A stretch of 64,000 nucleotides of DNA from Coptis chinensis (taxonomy: Eukaryota > Streptophyta > Magnoliopsida > Ranunculales > Ranunculaceae). Location of the stretch: positions 62,001 to 126,000 of the forward strand of contig JADFTS010000035.1 of the NCBI GenBank assembly GCA_015680905.1. The letters are read 5' to 3'. Each line of letters begins with the position of its first letter. The stretch's first letter is position 1. The notes under the pieces are model-generated. The model searched no databases. It was not told where the DNA came from and was given only the letters and a program-made list of their open reading frames with translations. Position numbers and translations under genes: made by a program. This document shows positions 48,759 through 57,623 of this stretch, piece after piece.

Positions 48759-48946
48759 CCTACCCTAAAGCCCGACCCTAAAGCCCTTAAAGAGGGCTAG
48801 TGGTCGGTCGGGCTTGAGGTTTAGACTTGTGACCCGCCCGACCCGCCCTATGTCGACTTTAGGGTCGGGCAACCCGGCCCTAATATCTTAAGGGCTTTAA
48901 ATGTTTAGGGCCGGGCTAGCCCGACCCGGCCCATTGCCCACCCCTA
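47628..48946. mobile_element. Non-autonomous hAT-like element inside the reverse transcriptase region
   Basis: A 1319-bp insert that starts TAGGGGTGGGAATTTGGCCC and ends GGCCCATTGCCCACCCCTA: near-perfect inverted ends. It is flanked by the 8-bp duplication GTTGGAGG (47620-47627 and 48947-48954). Both features fit a hAT transposon. Subterminal parts are rich in 'gccctaa' and 'gggccggg' motifs. There is no transposase. The interior is AT-rich and contains a long (TA)n tract. Confidence 0.9.
48686..48756. repeat. (TA)n microsatellite
   Basis: About 70 bp of almost pure TA, broken once by AAAA, inside the hAT-like element. Confidence 0.95.
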
Positions 48947-49289
48947 GTTGGAGGAGACATTTCAGATACTGCGAACACACAATTTGAAACTCAATCCCGA
49001 GAAGTGCACATTTGGAGTCACCACAGGGAAATTTCTGGGGTATATTGTGACACAGCGAGGAATAGAGGCCAACCTAGAGCAGATAAGATCATTGGTGGAG
49101 ATGCCATCACCAAAGACAGTGAAGGAGGTGCAGCGGTTAGCTGGAAGGGTCACGGCTCTCAACAGGTTCATCTCAAAATCATCCGACAAATGTAGGCATT
49201 TGCAGATGCGGACTATTGAGAAACACCACAGATTTCACATGGACGGCAGAATGTGAACAGGCATTCCAAGGGCTTAAAAGGTATTTAGA

Positions 49290-50335
49290 GGGTACACCGT
49301 TGTTGTCGCGACCCGAAAAGGGAGAAAAGTTGTATTTGTACCTAGGGGTCACAGATTATGCAATCAATCATTTCGATCCTCGAAAGTAGTGGATAAGATA
49401 GAAAGACCAGTGTAATTTCAGAGTAAGACATTGTTGGATGCAGAAACCAGATACTGGTCGGGAGAAGCGCCACCGCCTTGATATTTTTGCTCGAAGTTTG
49501 AAGCCCTATTTTGAAGCCCACGCAGTTGATCGTGGTCACGAACTTGCCTCTTAAGCGAGGCTTTGAGAGCGCAGAGAAGTCGGGGAAGAATGTTGAAATG
49601 GGCCGTGATGCTAAGTTCAGTATGAGATCCAATATCGTTAGGACGGCGGAGAAGCGCTCAGCAATGGCGGAGTTCTTGGCGGAGTTCCCGTAGAGGACCC
49701 TACATGGGGGAGGAGATGGTTTTGGGCAGGAGAGGAAGAGGAACTGGATAGCTTGAACCCATGGGACGAAAAAACGGTTGGAGAAGTGTTTGTTGATGGG
49801 TCGCGAACGGATCGGCAAGCCAGAATTGGTGTAGTATTGGTCACGCCGCACAACAACAGGCTAGAGCCGACAATGAAATGGGGTTTCTGAAGCATCCAAC
49901 AACGGCGGAGTATGAGGCGTAATCGCGGCATGAGAATGGCGAAAGGCACGGGGGTGAAGGAACTCACCGTGATAATCCGACTCCAATTTAGTAGTGTGCC
50001 AGGCGAATGGAGGGTTCGCGGCGAGATGTCCCAGGATGGCAAGATATTTGGGAGTCCTGCGAAGCTGGGCATCGAAGTTCGTGCAAATCCGCTTTGTATA
50101 TTTGAACCGAGGGGAGAATCGCCACGCAGATGCTCTGGCTTATGTAGCCGCTGCCATGCCAGGGTCCGAAGAAAGGACCCTCGAAGTAAGGAAGTTGGAC
50201 AAGCCAAGTACCGAGGAAGCATTGGGAGTGATGAATACCGCGGAGGGTGACGAAGGATGGGTGGGGCCTATCAAGCAGTTTTTGACAGGGGGGGAGGGGA
50301 TTTGTCCGAGAGAAAGACGAAGGTTGGAATAGACA
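49290..50335 (+). pseudogene. RNase H region of the Tat-type element
   Basis: Follows the reverse transcriptase. Pieces such as AFQGLKRYLEGTP near 49265, VFVDGSRTDRQAR-like near 49785 and the RGENRHADALAYVAAAMPGS segment near 50108 fit the plant Ty3/gypsy RNase H, which removes RNA from the hybrid. Strongly decayed; other frames overlap it. Confidence 0.6.
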
Positions 50336-50350
50336 TCTCGAAGGTACACG

Positions 50351-51488
50351 TTGGTGGGAGGTGAATTATATCGGAGGAATTTCAATGGGCCTTTGTTAAG
50401 ATGCTTGGGGCCAAAACTGGCTCAAGAGGTGCTCAGTGAGTTGCACAAAGGGGATTGTGGGAGCCACTCGGCGGGCAGGACAACAGTGCACAGGTTGTTA
50501 ACACAAGGTTACTTCTGGCCTCACATGAAAAGAGACACCGTGGAATTTGCCAAAAAATGTGAGAAGTGTCAGAGGTTTTCTCAGTTGATATTGGCCCCAG
50601 CAGAGCCGCTGCACAGTGTGTCTAGCCCGTGGCCATTCGCGATGTGGGCCCTTGATATAGTGGGACCGCTGCCCATGGCCCGCGGTAAAAGGAGATTCTT
50701 ATTAGCCGCGACGGACTATTTTACAAAGTGGATCGAAGCCGTACTATTGCAGCAGGTGAAAGAGGTGCAAGTGATCAAGTTCTTGTGGGAAAACATCATA
50801 TGCCATTTCGGGTTGCCCTATTCTATCATTGCGGATAATGGAACCCAGTTCACGGGATCAAGGGTTAGGAGTTTTCTGCAAGCGTATCACATCAAACAAG
50901 GATTCTCGGGCCCATACAACCCTGAGGGAAATGGACAGGCGGAGTCCTCTAACAAAACCATACTTAACAATCTCAAGAGGAAACTGGAGGGCAAGAAGGG
51001 GTCCGGGCAATTTAACTAAATCGGTGCTTTAGGCCTATCGGACAACCCCACTTAACCGACAAAGGAGACCCCCTTTTTCATTGGCATATGGAGTAGAGGC
51101 CGTGATACCGACAGAAATGGTGGCGGCAACCACTAGGACCTCGGCTGTCAAGGATGGGTCAAACTGGGGCATTCTGGCCAGAGACATGAACCTAGCAGAA
51201 GAAAGGAGAGACACAGCGCGCATCAAACTGGAAGAATATCACCGCCGCCTGCAAAGGCAGTACAACAAGAAGCTGAGAGTGAGGAGATTTAAGGTGGGAG
51301 ACAAGGTGCTTCGGCGGGTGACCCCCAGCACCAAGAAAGCAAGCGAGGGGAAGTTGGGTCCGACATGGGAGGGGCCTTACGTAGTGGTCGAGGTGGGGGA
51401 AACAGGCACCTACAGGTTACAAACTGTAGAGGGCACAGCGGTGGATAGGCCGTGGAATATAAGGTTGCTGAAAAAATTTCACGAGTAA
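50351..51488 (+). pseudogene. Integrase of the Tat-type element
   Basis: Contains the H-H-C-C zinc-binding part (LHKGDCGSHSAGRTTVHRLL, then CEKCQRF), the catalytic core with WALDIVGPLPMARGKRRFLL, DYFTKWIEA, IIADNGTQFTG and the GNGQAESSNKTIL segment, and a C-terminal part (VGDKVLRRV, LGPTWEGPYVVVEV). The D-D-E core inserts the DNA copy into the host genome. This is the best preserved part of the element, but not free of breaks. Confidence 0.88.
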
Positions 51489-52118
51489 ATGTAATGAGAG
51501 AAACTGAAAACGGCATGAGTTATTTGTACATATATAAAACCGTAGCACTTTTGAGTTAAGTATTATTGCATGAGTTTTCATTGCCCCTCAGAGTGAAGGG
51601 AAGGGAGGGGGTGAGCCCTCCAAGGACGAGAGGTCCAAACTTTAGTAGGGCAAAAAGAGTTGCCACACGAAGATGAGGTCTCACAGGGCCGGGGTGAGAG
51701 GAGTTGCCCCGGACCTATGTGGGAGAGGGGCAAACGGAAGCGAAGAAGCTTCCGTGTGCCGCGGGCAGAGTGCCTGCCAGAGGTAGAGAGAGTGGCGGAG
51801 GCCTGGTCTGGGCGTGGGGCAAACAAATCAAATATTCCCAACCAATGGGGGTGAATACACTAATAGGGGCCAGTTGTTGCTGGATCCATATGCGAGTAAG
51901 AGTGTCGAGAGAAACAATCAGGGCAAACAGGCAAAACATAATATGAACATCCCAACTGGTGGGGGTGAAAATACGACAAAATGTAGCATAAATAGTATGA
52001 CAAAGTAGCATCAAAAGAAGCCCAGCGGGGCATAAACAAGCTATTTTCAAGACACGGTACTTTTCGCGGATCGCGGACTCGGCGGCTTCTTCTATGACTT
52101 CATCCGCGCGGCCCACGT

Positions 52119-52625
52119 CTATCGCCCGGCTACCAACGCAATGCCTCTTTCCCTTCGAAGTGGAGTCCGGATTGGCACAAATGACCTCGATATTGGAGCA
52201 GCGGCATGGGGGCTTCGGGGAAAGAGACGGCCTTCTTTGGTGAGCCGGTCAAACTCCTCCTTGACCTTCTTGGCCACCCTCTTCTCGGCTTTGGCCCGAA
52301 AGCTGTCCCGGAGCTCCTCCATATCGGCCTCATGTTGTCTAAGGAGAGCCGATACATCCTCCTGATGCTTCTGAGAGAGGGAGTCCAGAGCGGCGGCGTG
52401 CTTCTCTTGAAAGGTCTCGCGCTGGTTACTCAAGCAGTCATTAACCTTGTCCATATAAGCAAGGTGGGAGGCCTCCGCAGTTTTAAGCTCGTCTTGGGCC
52501 CTGATCTTGTCTAGGTCCACGGCCACATTCTTCTTTTCTAGATGGGCGACTTCCTTATCCAGCTTATCGATCCGTGCCCTTGCACCAAAGAGGCCGCAGA
52601 TCATGAAGGAGATGTCCAAACTCAT
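52119..52625 (-). CDS. Antisense coiled-coil frame of the Tat-type element
   Basis: A 168-codon frame on the minus strand, opposite to gag-pol. Residues 17-120 form a long coiled coil rich in E, K, A and L (LDKEVAHLEKKNVAVDLDKI, ALLRQHEADMEELRDSF). Antisense frames with such a coiled coil are known from Ogre/Tat elements; their function is not established. It probably belongs with the next two segments to one antisense transcript with introns. Confidence 0.6.
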   Translation of the reverse strand: MSLDISFMICGLFGARARIDKLDKEVAHLEKKNVAVDLDKIRAQDELKTAEASHLAYMDKVNDCLSNQRETFQEKHAAALDSLSQKHQEDVSALLRQHEADMEELRDSFRAKAEKRVAKKVKEEFDRLTKEGRLFPRSPHAAAPISRSFVPIRTPLRRERGIALVAGR

Positions 52626-52851
52626 CTGGAAGAAGGGGCAGAAGTTAGAATACTCAGAGAGATGGAAGAAAGATACTTGAATGCAAAGAAAAGGTTACCT
52701 TCTCCCAGCTGGTGTAGAATGAAGTCCGGTGAGACTCAAAGGAGCCCCCCTCAGCGTACGTCATATCGTTGGGGAGATGAGACCCGAAGAACAGGGAGGA
52801 AGCCACTGCAGGATTTTCCAAGGCAGAGTCGTTGACATTTAGAATGCGGTT

Positions 52852-53367
52852 TCAAAGCTTGAAAGCGGGGCAAAACGGAGGAATGGGTCCAGCGGCCCCC
52901 TTATCAGTCCGTGGTGCCATCTCCTTCCCGGGCCGCTGTTCCGCATGAGGAGGTGCGGTAGGTTGGGATGTGGTCCTAGTTGGGGGACCCTCTTCAGGAG
53001 CTGAGGGCCGTGGACATTTGGAGGCCGGGGGAGGAGAGGAATGAGCAGCGTCGAGGGGGGCAGCAATGGGGACGACATCCTCATCCGAATCACTGTCGAA
53101 GAGTTTGCGTTTGTTAGCGCCCATGTCTGAAGTTTGAGAAGTGGTGGAAGGGGAATGAGAGGCTGAGTATTGATCTTCCCAAGTGGTCAGGGATCGGTAT
53201 GGAGTAGGGGCAGCGGAGGGAGGAGTGGTCTTGCGAACAGGCTTGGAGCGGAGTGGGGATTTCGCGGTATGGCGCTTTTTCTTAGGAGGTGGTGTGTCAC
53301 GTGGCTTTCTCTCTTTGGGGGGAGGAGGACGGAAAAATGGGGAGCAATATTTTCCTATGGATTTCAA
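52852..53367 (-). CDS. Antisense Pro/Ser-rich frame of the Tat-type element
   Basis: A 171-codon frame of low complexity: a basic and proline-rich start (PPPKERKPRDTPPPKKKRH), a serine/threonine-rich middle, then an acidic patch (KLFDSDSDEDVV) and a proline-rich end. The basic run could be a nuclear localisation signal. It lies between the other two antisense segments and is probably a linker of the same protein. Confidence 0.5.
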   Translation of the reverse strand: MKSIGKYCSPFFRPPPPKERKPRDTPPPKKKRHTAKSPLRSKPVRKTTPPSAAPTPYRSLTTWEDQYSASHSPSTTSQTSDMGANKRKLFDSDSDEDVVPIAAPLDAAHSSPPPASKCPRPSAPEEGPPTRTTSQPTAPPHAEQRPGKEMAPRTDKGAAGPIPPFCPAFKL

Positions 53368-53525
53368 TTCGATCGGACAAGAGGGGAGTAGCGGTTGCAG
53401 TGGTCAATCCCAAGTATCACGGCTTGAGCAGGCCCCAGGTCGCGAATCTGCTGGAAAGTGGTGGAAGAAATGTGGTCGTAGGGTCGCGACTTTGAGTCGG
53501 GGCGCCAACCTGAAATAGAGAGCCA

Positions 53526-54261
53526 TCAAGTCAGATGAGAAACCAAAAGATATACATCAATGGGGGTAGATAAAGAGGGAGACTCACCACTGGGAAGAAA
53601 AGCCAAGTGGTTAAGATTCAGTTCGGGTGGAAGATCCGCGGAGAGGAAATTGCCTGAGATATAAAGAGGGTAGTGATGCCACACTTTGTCTAAGGAAGTG
53701 ACACGAAGAATAAAATGTTGTTTTCTAGGGCGGACACAAAAAGAGTGATAGCCCACACTGACATCCTTGGTGCTCTTTTTGATGAAGAAGTGAGCGGTCA
53801 TGTCGCGAACCGTTATCTTGGGTACTTCGGAACGGTTGTAGTGGTTCGCGGCATACATGACCCTCCAGAAATTGCCAATGCCTTGGCAAGGGGGGATGTT
53901 AAAGTGATTACACACCTCGACATCAAGACGGGTGAGAGGCAAACGCAGGCCGGCAACAATCTGTCCTACCGTGGCTACGAGGGCACCCGACTGTAAAGGG
54001 AACCGGATCGCGGGAAGTGAGTTAGGTCAGGCACATGTTCTAAGGTGACATCAGCGGGTATCCCGTAAGCGCTTTAAACGGCTTCAAGGTTAGGTCTACG
54101 ATCGATGGGGCGGGGAGGGGCAAAATCTTGCCCGAGATTGAAGGGCCTCGACCGGCAGTGGGGAGAGGTGGGGAAGCAAGGCTACGGGATGGGGAAGAGG
54201 AAGAGGTGGCGGATCTCGGGCCGACATCGCGGGTCGGGTGGAAGACACACAGCCACGACAA
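53526..54261 (-). pseudogene. Antisense plant-transposon-type domain of the Tat-type element
   Basis: The frame reads CNHFNIPPCQGIGNFWRVMY, then ITVRDMTAHFFIKKS and HHYPLYISGNFL. This layout resembles the 'putative plant transposon protein' domain found in antisense frames of Ogre/Tat elements, with the pattern PxQ-x-x-x-N-x-W-R. A related piece is present at about 23460-23580. The N-terminal part continues toward 54261 with an SPSRSLASP-rich segment. Confidence 0.6.
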
Positions 54262-54689
54262 AGGCGGAGAAAGAAGGGGAGACGCGAACAGATTCTAACA
54301 CAAAGGACAAAGGAGAAACGCCGCGAATATAGCAATTAAATGGGGCTAGAGAGAAGAGGAGACCAACCCGAGGTAAAAGGAAAGCAGCCGGAGCAAGAAT
54401 TTCCTTGAAGAAACCGGAGAAGAACGACCGTCGCGCGGCGACCGATCTTTGGAAAACAAGAAGAAAGGTAGAGGGAGAGGTTGAGAGGAACCGAAAGGCA
54501 AAAAAGAAAAGCTAAGTGAGAGAGGAAAAATCGAGCGGGCTTTTTATAAGAGGAGGGGGTAAAAGAGTAATTTGAGGGGAGCTGAAATCGAGGGGACACC
54601 AAAAGGAACCATCCAGTGAAGGACACGTGGATGCACAAGAAACGAGGGGGCGCCAGTGGTACTCACGTGGAAACTCGTGAATCCAGCGG

Positions 54690-55130
54690 TGAAAGGAAGA
54701 CGGAAGACTACGGTTGGAAAGTTTAATGTGTAGAACTCTCGACTCCCCGATCGAGATACTATCGCGGACTCGAGAGGGGCATCCAGAAGTGGCGGGATGC
54801 AAAGATCTTGGGATATCAGTGGTGAGATGTGCCGGGTCAGTATAACACATAAGTCCGCGATCCACCGGATTGGGGTGACAGTGTGTGGTCGCGGTACGAA
54901 AACCCTACACATGGAGATAAGAGGACCGCGAGATGGAGGAACAGGTGGAGGGCCATGATGGATGAAAAGAAAGATATAAAGAGAAATAGTGGGAGAGAGA
55001 AGAAAAGGGGGGCGGATTCATTAATCCAAAGAGAGAAGACCTAAAGAAAAGGGGAGTGAGTAGGGCTGAGAAAGAGAATAGTGCCTAAGAGCTAGGGAAT
55101 AGTGCTTGTAGTAGAAACAGGGTTGTAACA
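54690..55130 (+). repeat. Right LTR of the Tat-type element
   Basis: About 441 bp, TGAAAGGAAGACGGAAG to GGTTGTAACA. It lacks about 20 bp present near 44670 in the left LTR; otherwise similar along its length. Confidence 0.85.
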
Positions 55131-55560
55131 GGTATAAACTTTGGGTTCAGTTAATTTTTTAAATTTAACTTTGGGTTCAGTCAAATCTCGGGCTAGTTCC
55201 CCCTCTTTGATATCTAGCGGATGAGTTAAACTTTGGGTTTTTTAAATCCCTCTTTCAAATTTTAAAATTTTTAAACTTTGGGTTCAGTCTCTAGCGGGGA
55301 TGAGTTAAATTTTTAGCAAATAATAGAGCGGGAACTAGCCCGAGAGAGCTCAATTTTTTTCATACACACTGTCCCGAAATTTCAAATTCTAACCCATTCG
55401 ACGGTTTCATAAAATCTCAGTAATCCGACCCTCATCATCTCGTGCTTGTTAGAGGAGAATTGTTTTTCAAGTGTCCATCCATAATTCCATTATGGCTTCG
55501 GTTATCTAGCATGCATGTAAACTTAGATGTTGATCTCGTTTTGATTACCATTAAACATTA
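55131..55560. repeat. Segmental duplication block, copy B, right part
   Basis: Matches 7051-7608 but has fewer of the internal ~120-bp repeats. It ends in CCATTAAACATTA, where copy A continues TATATGCAAATAAG and this copy runs into the Helitron-like end. Confidence 0.85.
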
Positions 55561-57420
55561 CTAGCTAATTGGCCCGGCCATTGCCGGGCTTGCTACATTA
55601 ATAGTGGATTATTTTATGATTAAGTATATTGCATAATATATGGTATCACTTTAAGCCTTCAAAAACAACAAAACAAAACAGCTACTTCAGCATCCAAAGT
55701 TTCAGTTTGCTCGCTTGGAATCTCATATATGTTGCTCCTAATATAATTCCATCTGTTGTACGACATATTGTTCATGCTGCAGCTTTACTACCAACCCTGT
55801 CAAATCCAGCATTACTATTTACTTTAGCCCATGGTGAGATAGGAGGTGACCAAGTATCTAAAAGAAAGTATAACTGGCTAGGTTTATAAATCTGAGCTTC
55901 CAACTTCTGATCCTTACTAAAAGCATCAGAACATCTTGCTCTATTAAAATCAGTGATCTGCAAAATAGCTTTTGGAGATATATCTTTGTTCTCCATTCTA
56001 GCCTAGCTTGGTCCTGCAGTCCTAGAGCTCATAGAGAAGAGAAATTGAGAAATAGCCTCTTCTTTTCAGATCCTCATCTTTATGCAACTTTCTTCAACTC
56101 GATGTTGAGGCCTAGACTGAATCCCCATGCATATACCTGTTGATCATGCAAATGACATAAATAACAGTCAAAAGGTCAATCAGTTCACATTACCAACCTA
56201 CTGCAACTTCCACCAGCAGGGTGGATCAGCTCTACATTATGGCTAGCACATGGTATTGCTTAGTTGTTTTCCTCCAAATTCTTCAAAGTAATTATTATAG
56301 GTCCAACAAATGACGAACTGAATCAATGTAATCCTTGTATTTGTTTGTTATAACCACATCGTTAGCTCCACTAATATAATTTAGAAATGAATATGCTAGG
56401 TTCATCTATCCTGACACAGTTAAGGAATATCCAATTTGTGTTGTACTTACTACATAAATAGACAGTGTATTGTGCATGCAACTCGGCATCACACCATCTA
56501 CACTACTTCTAAATCCTTTTCTTCGATAACATCTACATTTTAGGATTTGCATAGAAAGGAGAAGCATTGTCGATAGCATCTATATATATAACTGCTTGCA
56601 ATAAACTCATCCACAGTTGAAAAATAACTGACCTTGGTAACAACATGCTCAAGATATGTGATAGCCTCCATTAGCGTCTCCAATTAATTGTAGTGGAGCC
56701 TACTGTTTCGACAAGATTTGCCTAAACACACCAGTTGGGTCGAAAGTGTTTTTTTCGGAGGAGATTGCGAAGGAGATGGATGTTGGGGAGAGTTGAGACT
56801 GGACTTTGGTTTTGAAGTTGCCTACGTACCCAAAGATATTGTTTGGGATCAAGTCTCGATTGCGTAGTTATGGAAAAATGACAAAGGTTGGATTTTATAG
56901 GTAGGATTGGTGATAGTTACTTCTTCGTTCTCCAATATTCCAATCGTGGGATGAAGTTAGAGAATTGGCGGAAGAACTGTCCAATCGTGGGATGAAGTTG
57001 GAGAACTGGCGGGAGAACTGTCATACGATATGAAGTTGATGGAAGTGAATCTTGAATGTGGATGAAGTTGTGGAAGTTGTTTGACTCGCAAAACATGTGC
57101 GCAATTGATATTGATTTTATGTGTAGGTATGTAGGCTTTGAGCATAAGTTTTGAACATTGGCTCTGAGTGTGGGCTTTATTGTAGATACGCTCTGAACAT
57201 GAGCTTTGAGCGTGGGTTTTTTGGGCTCTGAGCATGGGCTCTAAGTGTGAGTTTGTATTGAATTGGGCTTTTATTGGGCCACATTAGTTGGTACTCATGG
57301 GATCCACAGACTTTTTTTTAAAGCTTATTAATATTAAATTACTATTTTATCTCTCAAAAATTTAAAAAATAATTTAAAAAAATGTGAAATGACCAAAATG
57401 CCCCTACGTCCACACACATT
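55561..57420 (-). mobile_element. Helitron-like element, minus strand
   Basis: Read on the minus strand, the element ends ...GCCCGGCAATGGCCGGGC, an 18-base hairpin with a 7-bp stem (55572-55589), then 11 bases, CTAG and a host T. Hairpin, spacing and CTRR end are the hallmarks of a Helitron 3' end. The uninterrupted copy at 7600-7612 shows that insertion took place between A and T, as expected. The other end is not clear. The motif 'ggggcattttggtcattt' (minus strand, near 57400), common near plant Helitron 5' ends, suggests it lies near 57420. No RepHel protein is visible. Confidence 0.65.
55772..55996 (-). pseudogene. RNase H-like fragment inside the Helitron-like element
   Basis: A 74-codon frame on the minus strand. 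It ends YFLLDTWSPPISPWAKVNSN-AGFDRVGSKAAA, resembling W-x-PP-x-x-x-x-K-x-N-x-D at the start of the RNase H-type domain that ends many plant LINE-derived proteins. The first catalytic Asp seems to be present in AGFD. Probably a fragment picked up by the element. Confidence 0.5.
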
Positions 57421-57623
57421 CACTATTCACTCGACCCCTCGTTTTTACCGGAGAGAGTTGGTGGGCGGTGAAGCAACTAGGCATATTCATTTTGCAAAGC
57501 CCGATGGTATGTCTATAAAAGAAGGTCCGTCCATAATAAAACTGTGGGCTTTTACTTGATTGATCTAAAATAAGAGATTTGGACCGCGTCAAAAGTCAAA
57601 ACCCTAACACCGAGGGGGGTTTA
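57421..57623 (+). promoter_or_regulatory. Presumed upstream region of the WDR55-like gene
   Basis: About 200 bp between the Helitron-like segment and the ATG. A TATAAAAG-like box at 57514 fits a promoter. The 5' UTR cannot be fixed. The inserted element may have removed further upstream sequence. Confidence 0.3.

Larger units (their letters stand above)
47110..49255 (+). pseudogene. Reverse transcriptase of the Tat-type element, split by an insert
   Basis: The left part has WLSNVVAVPKKNGKVRMCVN, the FMDASMGYNQV catalytic strand, RMPFGLENAGATF and, at about 47567-47581, the Y-I-D-D-M catalytic motif. The right part, after the hAT-like element, has LNPEKCTFGVTTGKFLGYIV and ends near the connection domain. 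These are the standard reverse transcriptase motifs that copy element RNA into DNA. Confidence 0.85.
44310..55130 (+). mobile_element. Tat-type Ty3/gypsy LTR element with antisense frames
   Basis: About 10.8 kb, of which 1.3 kb is a later hAT-like insert. LTRs at 44310-44768 and 54690-55130 are clearly similar. In order it holds gag, protease, reverse transcriptase (split by the insert), RNase H, integrase, and a 3' region whose frames run on the opposite strand. Such antisense frames between pol and the 3' LTR are a known trait of the Ogre/Tat lineage. The element is broken in many places. The left LTR lacks the first few bases of its partner and ~220 bp of flanking host DNA are missing, so no target duplication can be paired. 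GGTAT follows the right LTR. Confidence 0.88.

Noticed and set aside
52141-52514. Plus-strand frames opposite the antisense coiled coil
   Set aside because: They are shadows of the minus-strand frame, whose heptad pattern and acidic/basic composition are the protein-like ones.
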